Shown: positions 26,750 through 34,623, counted from the stretch's first letter. The stretch: DNA of 64,000 nt from Phascolarctobacterium succinatutens CAG:287 (GCF_000434895.1 NZ_FR892771.1:1733-65732); one strand, 5' to 3'. Notes: generated from the letters alone by a model not told the origin. Numbers and translations are program-made.

Positions 26750-27535
26750 TCACCTTCCTGCAGAAAGATACTGCCTCATCAGACCCTTAAAGCCCTGCTT
26801 TTTGAAGTCCTTCAACGGCAAATATTCAATTTCAACACTGTTATTAGCGTATTCAGACCTCATTTCATTGAACTCTTCCACAGTCATATCTGTTTCCTGC
26901 GCAGCATCTGCCTCACTTCTACAGTTCATGTTGCGGTAAACGCCAAGGCCGTCATCCTTTGGCCAGGTAAAATAAAGCTCATAGCATCCGAGGTTGCCGT
27001 CAGGCTGCAAATGCTCCACAGCAAGCACCTGATGCGAAATGCCGGTGCCGCCTCGTGTCACCAGATTGTCATTTGCCATAAGCTGCAGACTGCTGCGGCT
27101 CCAGCCCTCCGCAACGTATTTCACTCTGTCGTCCGCAAAGGTGTAAATCGCATAAATCTCCTTACCGTAATGCCCCGCGCCGCGTTTTTGGCTAATCCAA
27201 CCGATAAGCAGCTCCGGAACACCGTCGCCGCTGATATCCTGCAGCGTGTAGCCAAGCTGCTGCAGGGCCGCCTCCCGCTTGGCGAAATCCCGCACCTCGC
27301 AGATGCCTGTTTTTCCCTGCTCCGGCAGGTTATCACTCATACCGTCAGCGATAAATTCATAAACGCTGTCTACAACCTTCGTATATTCCTGCTCATAGAC
27401 CGGCGCTGCTTTGGCAGCGGCCTCCGCCTTAGGCAAATTCATCTGCGGTAATACGGTATTTTCCTTCGCACCGTAGCCGGCAAACGCCACCAGAAGCATT
27501 GCCAGACACATGCTCTTAAACAGCTTCCGCTTCAT
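26750..27535 (-). CDS. Secreted protein of unknown function, former lipoprotein
   Basis: 261 residues from ATG 27535, with AGGAGG eight bases before. Signal peptide MKRKLF...MLLVAFAG followed by YGAKEN: where a lipobox Cys would be expected there is Tyr (TAC against TGC). The mature protein has an Ala/Lys-rich linker and a domain with DISGDGVPELLIG near residues 115-127, an Asp-rich loop like calcium-binding or FG-GAP-type repeats, and AIYTFADDRVKYVAEG after it. The same layout occurs in many Firmicutes surface proteins of unknown role. Follows the SH3 protein by 58 nt and probably shares its transcript. Confidence 0.75.
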   Translation of the reverse strand: MKRKLFKSMCLAMLLVAFAGYGAKENTVLPQMNLPKAEAAAKAAPVYEQEYTKVVDSVYEFIADGMSDNLPEQGKTGICEVRDFAKREAALQQLGYTLQDISGDGVPELLIGWISQKRGAGHYGKEIYAIYTFADDRVKYVAEGWSRSSLQLMANDNLVTRGGTGISHQVLAVEHLQPDGNLGCYELYFTWPKDDGLGVYRNMNCRSEADAAQETDMTVEEFNEMRSEYANNSVEIEYLPLKDFKKQGFKGLMRQYLSAGR

Positions 27536-27593
27536 TACGCCACCTCCTGTCAAAAGATGCTTTAGCAAAAAATTGCTTTGTCCTTTACTTTGC

Positions 27594-28400
27594 TTAATGA
27601 ACGTCATGCTCGCAGTAAATAATTTCCGAAATCACCTCTTTAGAATCCAATTTCACATAAAAGCTCTTGTGCAGGAATTTTTGCCCCCTTGCGTTATAGG
27701 CATATTTTACCCAGCCGATCATATGATGCGTATCAGAACGGCCTCTGCTCATATAATCATACTCCCAGCCGTTCATTTTCAGGTAACCGTCCAAACGAAT
27801 CTGGCTGTCAGTATTAAGCAGCTGGCCGACAGCATAGCCTGCCATCATGCCATGAAGCTTATTGATTTTCACCTCACTAACTCTGTTTTTTGACGAATCT
27901 ATATAGAACAAGCGCGGTCCGACCTGCAGCTTCTTATCGGCATAGGAGATAGTATCATCCGTATTCTGCTCCACAGGCCCCGGGTAATAGGCACCTGAAG
28001 CAAAAATTTCAGGCTCCATAATCCAATCTGCTTCCAGGGCAGCATTAAAGCGTCCTGCTGCGCTGGCAGCTTTCGGTGTTAAATCAAGATATTTGCTTGC
28101 CATAAAGCCAACATGACCCTTTTCAGTAGTACCAAGAAGCCATGTGTATTCACTGTTTACTACGTCCACAACTCTGCTTACATAAAATTTATCTCCCTTT
28201 TGCAGCATAGTAAGAACTTCACTATCAGTGTTAGGCTGCGTTCTGACATTCACATCTGTTGCGTTGCAATATACCTCCAGCGGCCATCCGGGATAAGACC
28301 TGAGCTCGTTGGCCAAATAAGCTGTGTTGACCTCGGCAAAGGCAGTGTTGGCAAACATTGCCAAACCAAGCGCTGCGCTTAAGAATAATTTCTTTTGCAT
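27594..28400 (-). CDS. Secreted SH3-domain protein
   Basis: 268 residues from ATG 28400 (seven bases after GGAGG; an ATG six bases upstream is too close to it). Signal peptide with cleavage likely after NTAFA. Residues about 38-95 form a bacterial SH3 domain (CNATDVNVRTQPNTDSEVLTML, read as VNVRTQPNTDSEVL, then GFMASKYLDL), which usually binds peptidoglycan. The remaining 170 residues are not recognised. Probably periplasmic or envelope-bound. Confidence 0.8.
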   Translation of the reverse strand: MQKKLFLSAALGLAMFANTAFAEVNTAYLANELRSYPGWPLEVYCNATDVNVRTQPNTDSEVLTMLQKGDKFYVSRVVDVVNSEYTWLLGTTEKGHVGFMASKYLDLTPKAASAAGRFNAALEADWIMEPEIFASGAYYPGPVEQNTDDTISYADKKLQVGPRLFYIDSSKNRVSEVKINKLHGMMAGYAVGQLLNTDSQIRLDGYLKMNGWEYDYMSRGRSDTHHMIGWVKYAYNARGQKFLHKSFYVKLDSKEVISEIIYCEHDVH

Positions 28401-28449
28401 ATCCATCCCTCCTATTCCTGCCATCTGCGTTACGGGCAGTTGTTTTCTG

Positions 28450-28510
28450 ATTATATTGTAGCGTGAAAATAAGCAAAGCGCCCCACCCGAAAGCGTGAAT
28501 TCGGGTAGGG
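28450..28510 (-). promoter_or_regulatory. Promoter and hairpin before the SH3 gene
   Basis: A -10 TATAAT (28450-28455, minus strand) lies 50 nt before the start. Just upstream is a hairpin, CCCaCCCGAA/TTCGGGTaGGG (28482-28510). The stem overlaps the expected -35 zone and could be an operator or an element end. The rest of 28401-28699 is non-coding. Confidence 0.5.
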
Positions 28511-28654
28511 AGAGGGGGGAATTTTATGAAATAATTATTGGATTCTTATACGTTATCAGGATTCCGCAAGCGTTTCAGCTATTTATTAGCTATATGATAC
28601 CATTAAATTCCATAAAGCTTCCTTTTCTCATATACCATTTTCAACAATTCAGTG

Positions 28655-28660
28655 TATAAT
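28655..28660 (+). promoter_or_regulatory. Putative -10 box for iadA
   Basis: TATAAT on the plus strand, 40 nt before the gene; -35 poorly defined. Confidence 0.5.
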
Positions 28661-28699
28661 TAAAGCATAAATAATTTTTCAGAAAAGGAGAATCCTCAC

Positions 28700-29869
28700 A
28701 TGAAATGCTTACTCATTAAAAACGCGGACGTCTACGCTCCGCACCCCCTCGGAATCGTCGACATCCTGATCATCAATGACAAAATCGCCAAAATAGGCCA
28801 ACAGCTTGCAGCACCGCAAGGCTTAGACTGCCAAATCCTTGACGCCCAAAAGCGCAAGGTAGTCCCCGGTTATGTTGACCAGCACGTACACATCATCGGC
28901 GGCGGCGGTGAATCCGGTCCCTACAGCCGCACGCCGGAAATCAACCTCAGCGAGCTGACGAAGGTTGGCATTACAACCGTAGTAGGCGTTTTGGGTACAG
29001 ACGGCACCTCCAGACACAACGAAAGCTTGCTGGCGAAGGCCAGAGGCCTGACGCATGAAGGCATCACCGCGTACATGCTCACCGGCTCCTACGAAATCCC
29101 CCTGCATAACATGACCGGTGATGTGCGCCGCGACATCATCCTGATTAACGAATGCCTTGGCATCGGCGAGGTTGCCTTATCTGACCACAGAAGCTCGCAG
29201 CCTACGCGCGAAGAGCTGGAAAAGGTGCTTACGCAGGCTCGCCTGGGCGGTATGCTTTCCGGCAAGGCCGGCGTTGTGCAGTTCCACATGGGCGTAGGCA
29301 AGCGTGGCATGGATGTTCTGCTGACAATTGTCAAGGAAACAGAAATCCCCGCCCGTCATTTTATCCCCACCCACGTCAACCGCGCTTTCCATCTTTTTGA
29401 GCAGGCCAAGGAGTTTGCCCGCTTAGGCGGTTATGTGGATATCACCTCCGGCATCAGGGAGCAGGATGGCTTCCCTGCCTGCGTCAAGCCCAGTGACGCC
29501 ATCAAGATTCTTTACGAAGAAGGCGTGCCACTGGATAGAATCACCATGAGCTCAGATGCTAACGGCTGCATGAGCGTAACGCTTCCCGATGGCAGCCAAA
29601 AGCAGCTTGCTGTATCGCCTGATTCCTTCCAGGAGGAGGTTAAGGATGCTCTGCTTGCAGGCATTCCCACGGAGGTTGTGGCAAAGGTTGTCAGCAGCAA
29701 TCCGGCGCAGGCCAACGGCTTGTATCCGCAAAAGGGCTGCCTGCAGCCTGACAGTGATGCTGACCTGATTATTTACAGTGACACCTATGACGTAGATACT
29801 GTAATTGCCAAAGGTCAGATTATGGTGGCAGCAGGCGAAGCGCTTGTCAAAGGCACCTTTGAAAAATAA
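28700..29869 (+). CDS. iadA: Beta-aspartyl (isoaspartyl) dipeptidase
   Basis: 389 residues, the length of E. coli IadA (390). Binuclear-zinc amidohydrolase that cleaves isoaspartyl dipeptides from damaged proteins. DQHVHIIGGGGESGP near residues 65-80 carries the HxH metal pair and the substrate loop; the bridging carboxylated Lys is in the AGVV region, His in FIPTHVN, and the catalytic Asp in MSSDANG near 285. AGAAAAGGAG precedes the start. Single-gene unit. Confidence 0.94.
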   Translation: MKCLLIKNADVYAPHPLGIVDILIINDKIAKIGQQLAAPQGLDCQILDAQKRKVVPGYVDQHVHIIGGGGESGPYSRTPEINLSELTKVGITTVVGVLGTDGTSRHNESLLAKARGLTHEGITAYMLTGSYEIPLHNMTGDVRRDIILINECLGIGEVALSDHRSSQPTREELEKVLTQARLGGMLSGKAGVVQFHMGVGKRGMDVLLTIVKETEIPARHFIPTHVNRAFHLFEQAKEFARLGGYVDITSGIREQDGFPACVKPSDAIKILYEEGVPLDRITMSSDANGCMSVTLPDGSQKQLAVSPDSFQEEVKDALLAGIPTEVVAKVVSSNPAQANGLYPQKGCLQPDSDADLIIYSDTYDVDTVIAKGQIMVAAGEALVKGTFEK

Positions 29870-29884
29870 AGAGTGTAAATTATA

Positions 29885-29936
29885 AACATCCCCTGCACAA
29901 GCCTATGCTTATGTAGGGGATGTTTTAGATTACGAA
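29885..29936 (+). terminator. Terminator of iadA
   Basis: ACATCCCCT / AGGGGATGT stem with a 26-nt loop, followed by TTTTAG, 16 nt after the stop. Confidence 0.85.
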
Positions 29937-30323
29937 TTCAGCTCGCAAGCCATTCAAAACTGGCGGCCACTGCCGTTTTTCACCCTTGCAAAACCCTTAA
30001 AATGCCGTATTCATGCGGTTTAAGATCACTACAGTTTCAGCGGTTCGCCGTCCCCAATCTTGCTTCGCTCACGCTCGCATTCTTGGACGGCTATCGCATG
30101 GCGCGCACCGGCTGCTCACCGCGTCGCTCAGCTCCTAGTGAGCAGGGTGACGCACTCAACATAAAACGATACGATAGGCTGAATTACTTGGCTGTTTTGC
30201 CGTTTATGGGAACAATTCCATAGCCTTTTTCGTGTTTGAGCCGTTTGCGGGAATATATCTACGTGCTTTCACTTGACTGAACCGTGTCAAAATGAATTAC
30301 AAACTCATTAGCATTGGTTCTAA
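29937..30323. other. Non-coding region with inverted repeats
   Basis: About 390 bp with no convincing gene. Two inverted repeats stand out: GCCGTCC/GGACGGC (30047-30053, 30085-30091) and CTGCTCAC/GTGAGCAG (30112-30119, 30138-30145). GC-rich in the middle and AT-rich after 30225, marking the edge between host core and the phage-derived stretch. It may be a repeat of this genome or a decayed element. Confidence 0.5.
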
Positions 30324-30473
30324 TTATTTCATTACCGCATCATCTGAAATATGTGAAAGAAAATACTTATCGGCATCTTCACTACATCTTCCTTGCGTCA
30401 TAAGAATATGTGGTGTGACAGGCATTAAACCCTCTTTCAATCCATCAACCCTAATATGGGGAGCAAATTTCAT
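30324..30473 (-). CDS. Possible small protein or gene remnant after fic
   Basis: 49-codon frame, MKFAPHIRVDGLKEGLM... to ...SHISDDAVMK, on the same strand as the Fic gene and 46 nt after it. The frame stays open upstream to 30512 without another ATG, and no good ribosome site is seen. The composition is protein-like. I do not recognise it; a leftover 3' end of a lost gene is as likely as a real peptide. Confidence 0.3.
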   Translation of the reverse strand: MKFAPHIRVDGLKEGLMPVTPHILMTQGRCSEDADKYFLSHISDDAVMK

Positions 30474-30497
30474 CACAAATAACAGAATATGCTCCCC
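30458..30497. repeat. Inverted GGGGAGCA repeat downstream of fic
   Basis: GGGGAGCA at 30458-30465 and TGCTCCCC at 30490-30497. The same octamer and its GGGGAACA variant occur at the fic promoter, so the gene is flanked on both sides by the motif. No T run, so not a standard terminator. Confidence 0.65.
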
Positions 30498-30518
30498 AAG
30501 ATAGGATTCTTATTTGAT

Positions 30519-31457
30519 TTACATCGTTTTCCAACAGCGTTCCTTCATGAAAGTGGCGATAACAGAAATATCTTTACCCTCATAATATTTTACAAGCAAC
30601 TGCTTGAACTGCGGCACTTCCTTTTCGGGAATTACCAGAAAACCTCCACCGTGTGCAATCAGATAATGATTTGCGAAAATTACAGATGCTCGTTTATTAC
30701 CATCCAGGAATACTTGCGTTTTCATACAATACAAACACAGTTTGATAGCAACATTGATAGCCTCATCATTTTCTTCGGCAATCTCGCGGATTCTGTCTTT
30801 TACCTCCAACTCATTAGGCAACGGCGGAACATAGGATGAACCACCAATCGTGACTGGCACGCCACGAATACGGCCACCCTCGGCAAAGAAACCTTCATTA
30901 ACAAGCCTTGCAATGTGACTGAGCATATAGTAGTCGGAAAGACTGGCAACCACATCACGGTCGAGGATAAACTCCCATGCGTGTTTTAAGTTCAAAATCT
31001 TTTGAACATCAGTAGCTGTCATACCAGATACTTTTCCGTTTTCTATGATTTCTTCTGTCTGTGGGAACGATGTAGCAACACCCTCCAAAACAGCCTGATC
31101 ATAGATATTCATTTTCATATTTGCTCGTGCAAATGCAATATTGTTTATCACATCAGAAGAAAGTTCATCTTCCGAATATCCGGCGGCAGCAAGCTGCTTT
31201 TCTATACTACGAAGTTCTTTTCTGATTTCTCTGGCTTCTCTCGCGTTACGAAGAAGCAGATTATATAATTCTTCTGTATATGCGCCTACATAAGTCGATG
31301 TCTGTTTACCTGCCACACGCTTTCTGACATAAAGATATTTCCCATCTCCACGCTCTTTAATTTCAGGTGTCCCATCATAAGGCATCAGATTCAGTCTTAC
31401 ATGAAGGTCAGCTCGACTTCTTAGTAATTCCTGTATATCTTGATATTGTACTGCCAT
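30519..31457 (-). CDS. Fic family protein
   Basis: 312 residues from ATG 31457, with AGGAGG before it. Fic proteins transfer AMP or related groups to target proteins. The Fic core loop is QVFLDGNKRAS near residue 250: the usual HPFxxGNxR with Gln in place of the catalytic His and Val for Pro. The rest of the loop (Asp-Gly-Asn-Lys-Arg) is intact. AVLEGVATSF near residue 120 resembles the inhibitory helix (normally S/TxxxEG). N-terminal third is helical and charged. Stand-alone gene with its own operator-bearing promoter, between host genes and prophage. I recall this His-to-Gln form in a family widespread in Firmicutes, so it may be inactive or use another chemistry. Confidence 0.85.
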   Translation of the reverse strand: MAVQYQDIQELLRSRADLHVRLNLMPYDGTPEIKERGDGKYLYVRKRVAGKQTSTYVGAYTEELYNLLLRNAREAREIRKELRSIEKQLAAAGYSEDELSSDVINNIAFARANMKMNIYDQAVLEGVATSFPQTEEIIENGKVSGMTATDVQKILNLKHAWEFILDRDVVASLSDYYMLSHIARLVNEGFFAEGGRIRGVPVTIGGSSYVPPLPNELEVKDRIREIAEENDEAINVAIKLCLYCMKTQVFLDGNKRASVIFANHYLIAHGGGFLVIPEKEVPQFKQLLVKYYEGKDISVIATFMKERCWKTM

Positions 31458-31472
31458 AGCATTTCCTCCTTT

Positions 31473-31569
31473 GGGGAACAAATTGTATAATTATTATAGT
31501 ACAATGCTCCCCAATATTCAATATGAATTAGGGAACATTTTCTTAACAAATCACATTGAAATGTTCCCC
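31473..31569 (-). promoter_or_regulatory. fic promoter inside paired GGGGA(A/G)CA inverted repeats
   Basis: Minus-strand -35 TTGAAT (31516-31521), 17-bp spacer, -10 TATAAT (31493-31498). Four motif copies: GGGGAACA 31473-31480, TGCTCCCC 31505-31512 (within the spacer), AGGGAACA 31530-31537 and TGTTCCCC 31562-31569. They pair as two inverted repeats with 24 bp between halves. The layout suggests a repressor or autoregulatory site. Confidence 0.8.
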
Positions 31570-31589
31570 AATTCAATATGCACAGGAAT

Positions 31590-31742
31590 TTGTACCATCT
31601 GCACAGCACCCCAACGGTCATAGGCAATTTCACGGATGTTATATTTCTAACCTAGGGACTCGATGAATTTCTCAATGTATCCGTAATGGACTACATTGCC
31701 ATCTGTCAACTCAAACCTCGGATTTCTGCACTTGTTATGTTC
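31590..31742 (-). pseudogene. Remnant of a phage terminase large subunit
   Basis: One frame of 51 codons with an internal amber stop: FELTDGNVVHYGYIEKFI...ESLG, TAG, then KYNIREIAYDRWGAVQMVQ. The GNVVxYxYI and YNIxEIxYDRWxAxQMVQ motifs are those of the nuclease domain of a family of phage large terminases. It is bounded by a TAG and by the fic operator sequence, and is unlike the intact terminase of the prophage at 52.4 kb. So it is debris from a different phage. Confidence 0.75.
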
Positions 31743-31756
31743 CTACAAAGTAAAAA

Positions 31757-31798
31757 TCGGGCATCCGTTCAACTCACATGAAGTTATCGAATACCCGA
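31757..31798. repeat. Hairpin next to the terminase remnant
   Basis: TCGGG-c-AT paired with AT-a-CCCGA, inner TTCAACT/AGTTAT partly pairing; flanked by AAAA and by a T-rich stretch (plus strand). Possible terminator of lost genes. Confidence 0.45.
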
Positions 31799-32131
31799 AA
31801 ATGCTTTATTTTAAGCCTTTTTTATATTTACTTCTGTACCTTAGTCATCAATACTACTGACTCCACATGGCTAGTCAATAGAACTAGCTTCATCATAGGT
31901 ATTTTACAGCCATAAGATTTCATTTATATTAGTTGAAAACTGCCTTAAATAAGGGATTGAAGCAACTAAGCTACATCTATTGTAATTAAATCGCTTTAGG
32001 GTACATTTTGTCAGCGGACACAAAACGGCCACAATGTACCCATTGTTCAAGCTATTCAAATCGAACATTACTTAATAAGCTATTAATAATAAATTCGACG
32101 TTCCCTTGTTTTTTCCTGCCCCGGCTTTTTG
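31799..32131. other. AT-rich non-coding region at the left prophage boundary
   Basis: No gene seen. At 31999-32041 an inverted repeat, GGGTACATT...AATGTACCC with inner TTTTGT/ACAAAA, resembles paired ends of an excised insertion sequence or a phage transcription end. The left attachment site is probably within 31.7-32.1 kb but cannot be fixed without the right end. Confidence 0.5.
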
Positions 32132-32533
32132 TTACAGCTTTTCCTTGACTAAAACTACAACTACACCGCCGGCAATAATCTGCCAAAGCAGCCGCTGTCT
32201 TTTAACGCGCTTCTCCTCGCGCGCGGATGCCTGCAAGGATTTGTTGGCACTCTCCAATAAGCTGCTCTGAGCTTGCAGCTCTATCTGCAGCTTTATTGAT
32301 TCCGTCTTGAGCTTGCTCAATTCTGCTCTCGACTCGTTCAGCGCTGCTTGTGATTCTGCCAGCGCTTGCCTGGTGCTCTTGGTTTGCTGCAGCAGCAGAC
32401 TCAACCTGTTGTCGAGTGCTGACATTTCCGCCGCCGTCATCGTGTAAGTTGTAGCCGATGATGCCTCCGATGCAGAGGCAAGCAACAGCAAGCACAATGT
32501 AGCTGCAGTAACTGCGAAATATTTTTTCCACAT
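32132..32533 (-). CDS. Spanin-like lysis protein (signal peptide, coiled coil, C-terminal membrane helix)
   Basis: 133 residues from ATG 32533. Signal sequence MWKKYFAVTAATLCLLLL..., then about 80 residues of heptad-like helix (QALAESQAALNESRAELSKL and on), ending in an Arg/Lys-rich stretch and a C-terminal membrane segment (WQIIAGGVVVVLV). An N-terminal export signal plus a C-terminal anchor joined by a coiled coil is the plan of one-piece spanins that fuse inner and outer membranes; a clear lipobox Cys is lacking (ATLC only). Third after holin and endolysin, the place of Rz in lambda. Function inferred from layout and context. Confidence 0.6.
   Translation of the reverse strand: MWKKYFAVTAATLCLLLLASASEASSATTYTMTAAEMSALDNRLSLLLQQTKSTRQALAESQAALNESRAELSKLKTESIKLQIELQAQSSLLESANKSLQASAREEKRVKRQRLLWQIIAGGVVVVLVKEKL
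32202..32531 (-). CDS. Second spanin-like protein nested in another frame
   Basis: 109 residues from a GTG at 32531, two bases after the start of the other frame and wholly inside it. Membrane helix YIVLAVACLCIGGIIGY at the N terminus (LAVAC could act as a lipobox), then an Ala/Gln/Glu-rich helix and a basic end (ILAGIRARGEAR). This N-terminal-anchor and coiled-coil form, with the QxIL..IRxRG end, occurs in phage proteins of related hosts, so I think both frames are coding, like Rz/Rz1. The weaker alternative is that only one is made. Confidence 0.55.
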   Translation of the reverse strand: MEKIFRSYCSYIVLAVACLCIGGIIGYNLHDDGGGNVSTRQQVESAAAANQEHQASAGRITSSAERVESRIEQAQDGINKAADRAASSEQLIGECQQILAGIRARGEAR

Positions 32534-32534
32534 C

Positions 32535-32909
32535 TTAGCCCTCCCACAGATAATAGCCCGGCACGGAGCCGCCAGCACGCATGTCGACGTGCACAAAACC
32601 CTGCGATACATAAGTACCAACACCATCAAAAATCTGCTTACAGATGCGGGCCAGCTCGCGTGTAGATACGCCCTCAACATAGATATCTGCAGCAGTACCA
32701 GCGACATGCTGAGAGTTAGACACACCGCCTACATTGGCATTGTGTACCGGGCAACGATAGCCGCTGGTGATGTTTATGGGACGACCTAAGCGTGCACGCA
32801 AGCGTTCCAGACCAGTCAGCAATGCAGAGCTAATGCCATAAGCAGGCAGCTCGCCGCAATGCTTGCAAGCAAATTCGGACTCAGAAAAATGAGCAGATAA
32901 CATAGCCAT
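32535..32909 (-). CDS. Endolysin, M15A D-Ala-D-Ala carboxypeptidase-like
   Basis: 124 residues from ATG 32909, nine bases after GAGG and overlapping no more than its RBS with the holin. Peptidase M15A fold: SGYRCPVHNANVGG, SQHVAGTAADIY (zinc His and Asp) and the closing GFVHVDMR with the second zinc His. No signal peptide, so release depends on the holin. Cleaves peptide links of peptidoglycan. Confidence 0.9.
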   Translation of the reverse strand: MAMLSAHFSESEFACKHCGELPAYGISSALLTGLERLRARLGRPINITSGYRCPVHNANVGGVSNSQHVAGTAADIYVEGVSTRELARICKQIFDGVGTYVSQGFVHVDMRAGGSVPGYYLWEG

Positions 32910-32914
32910 AACAA

Positions 32915-33424
32915 TCAACCTCTTCTCTTTTTGATAACATTAACAAGACCTTGCACTGCCTCAATACCAGCGTCATTGAGGTTCTCGCAAATAGACAGCA
33001 GCTCCGTGATTACCAGATACCCTGCCACCAATGGGACAGCCCATACAGGCTGATGCAGCGTAATCATCGCCAAATCTACCAGCACAGCGGCAAGCACACA
33101 AAGGATGTACACGATGACCTTGCCAACAAAGCGATGCTTCATCACTTCCGAGGAAATCAATCCTTCCGCACGTGCTGCCTCAATGCCGCCTATAATCTGC
33201 ATTACAGACGGAGTCTGACCCATGCTCTGCAGGCGTTTGTATGACAGGCTCATCCAGCGAGTGAAGCAGTCCAAAAATACCAACGCGGTAAAAACCATAA
33301 ACAGCACCGCGTGTTTGTGCAGCAAGACGGCCAAAATAGCTCCAATCACCGATTTATAGGTGAAACCATGAGTCAAAGTGTGCGCCGCGTTATAAACGGC
33401 CATACGTAAAGCTAAGAAATCCAT
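32915..33424 (-). CDS. Phage holin family protein
   Basis: 169 residues with hydrophobic segments at about 22-50, 100-120 and 125-145 and a charged C terminus (VIKKRRG). The FMVFTALVFLDCFTRW segment and overall layout match the large toxin-secretion/phage-lysis holin family. Forms inner-membrane holes for the endolysin encoded immediately after. Confidence 0.85.
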   Translation of the reverse strand: MDFLALRMAVYNAAHTLTHGFTYKSVIGAILAVLLHKHAVLFMVFTALVFLDCFTRWMSLSYKRLQSMGQTPSVMQIIGGIEAARAEGLISSEVMKHRFVGKVIVYILCVLAAVLVDLAMITLHQPVWAVPLVAGYLVITELLSICENLNDAGIEAVQGLVNVIKKRRG

Positions 33425-33435
33425 CTCTTTACCTC

Positions 33436-33951
33436 CTATAATTCTAATGTAACAGCATCGGCTTCTTCCGCTGTGCCTGCAGCTTCCACCTGCGCCTTTG
33501 CCTTGCGGTAAGCAATATGCAGGAGATTGGAGCGTACGGCGACCGCTGCTACGATAGCACGCAGGTCCGCAGCAGTTACAATGGCATCCTGGTTGTCAGC
33601 AGTAGTCCAAGCAATATTCGCGTCCTCACCCTGCAGGTCTAAAGCAACGATTGCAGCCGCTATGCGTTCACGAGCCTTGCTGTCGTAGTCATAAGTATTT
33701 CCATTGTAGGCAACGGGAGCAACTTCAGCTTTATCACGTCGTTGTTTGAGCATGAGGATTTTGCGTTGCTTAACTGTTTCAATATCAATAGGTTTAAGAG
33801 TAATGCTGCCATCCTTCAAGCAAATCTCATTCAAATCGTAATCTATCGCAGATTCAACAGCTACTTCTGTTCTAGTAGCCAAATCAATCAAATCTGGGGC
33901 CGCAGTACTGGTACTTACTATTTCACCTTTTTCGTTAAAAATATAATACAT
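33436..33951 (-). CDS. DUF4376-type tail-associated protein
   Basis: 171 residues from ATG 33951 (AAAGGAG before it). N-terminal MYYIFNEKGEIVS, then a DUF4376-like C-terminal half (YDYDSKARERIAAA, WTTADNQDAIVTAADL, HIAYRKAK). Such proteins sit after tail fibre genes and are thought to help fibre assembly. Last structural gene before the lysis cassette. Confidence 0.75.
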   Translation of the reverse strand: MYYIFNEKGEIVSTSTAAPDLIDLATRTEVAVESAIDYDLNEICLKDGSITLKPIDIETVKQRKILMLKQRRDKAEVAPVAYNGNTYDYDSKARERIAAAIVALDLQGEDANIAWTTADNQDAIVTAADLRAIVAAVAVRSNLLHIAYRKAKAQVEAAGTAEEADAVTLEL

Positions 33952-33961
33952 CTTTACTCCT

Positions 33962-34612
33962 TTATTCATATACTATGCATAAATAGTTAACAGTAGGATT
34001 ATAGTCTGTCACATTTCCTTCAGCATCCTCAATAGTTGCGCGGCAAATTACTCTTCCAGAGCCTTGATTAACCTTACATACAATCCGTGTAACATTCTTT
34101 AATTCTTGGTTTAAGTCGGATATCCATACCGCATAATAGCAATTTTCGCGGTTAGCTCCTTGAGGGATAGGAATAACACCACCCTGTACTGTCTGCCCCA
34201 TCATTATATGTGATACTTTATGGGGCTTGTTTATTAAATCATCATAGTTGCCACTAGTTGCTACCTTAGCTAGCGAATTTATTTTAGTAAGTAACATGTC
34301 ATTTGTCGCATAGTCCGCATCATTTTCCAAATCAGTTAATTTTTCAGGTATGCACTCAGAAAGAGATTGGAAGCCATATTTCATTTTAGTCCCCAATCCC
34401 GAAAAAGCAGCATTAATCACTTTATTCTGTACTGGATTTTCACTAGCATCAGACAATTCTGCATCAATAGTAACCATAGGAAGTAACCCAACAACGGGGT
34501 TGCCATCAGCACCTGTAGCTTTAACTCCTGCCGCCAAATTGTCGGCAGTGACAGTGTCGCTGGTCAAATCGACCAGCGTTGCACCATTGTATACAACTTT
34601 GTTCACTGCCAT
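33962..34612 (-). CDS. Tail fibre-like protein
   Basis: 216 residues. Opens with MAVNKVVYNGATLVDLTSDT, almost the same start as the next protein upstream (NISKVVYGGKTLIDLTADT), then KATGADGNPVVGLLP. The middle has PVQNKVINAAFSGL, a short phrase typical of tail fibre and collar proteins (PVQNKVI). C-terminal part unknown and probably receptor-facing. Unrecognised at family level. Confidence 0.65.
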   Translation of the reverse strand: MAVNKVVYNGATLVDLTSDTVTADNLAAGVKATGADGNPVVGLLPMVTIDAELSDASENPVQNKVINAAFSGLGTKMKYGFQSLSECIPEKLTDLENDADYATNDMLLTKINSLAKVATSGNYDDLINKPHKVSHIMMGQTVQGGVIPIPQGANRENCYYAVWISDLNQELKNVTRIVCKVNQGSGRVICRATIEDAEGNVTDYNPTVNYLCIVYE

Positions 34613-34623
34613 AAGTAATCTCC

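Noticed and set aside
30002..30223. 73-codon plus-strand open frame in the repeat-rich gap after iadA
   Set aside because: No ribosome site, Arg/Ser/Leu-rich composition of GC-rich repeats, and the inverted repeats of the region explain the sequence.
30292..30504. 70-codon plus-strand frame downstream of fic
   Set aside because: It is antisense to a more protein-like minus-strand frame and has no ribosome site or promoter.
31421..31633. 70-codon frame across the fic promoter
   Set aside because: Runs through the -10/-35 boxes and operator repeats; the terminase-like frame explains its upstream part.
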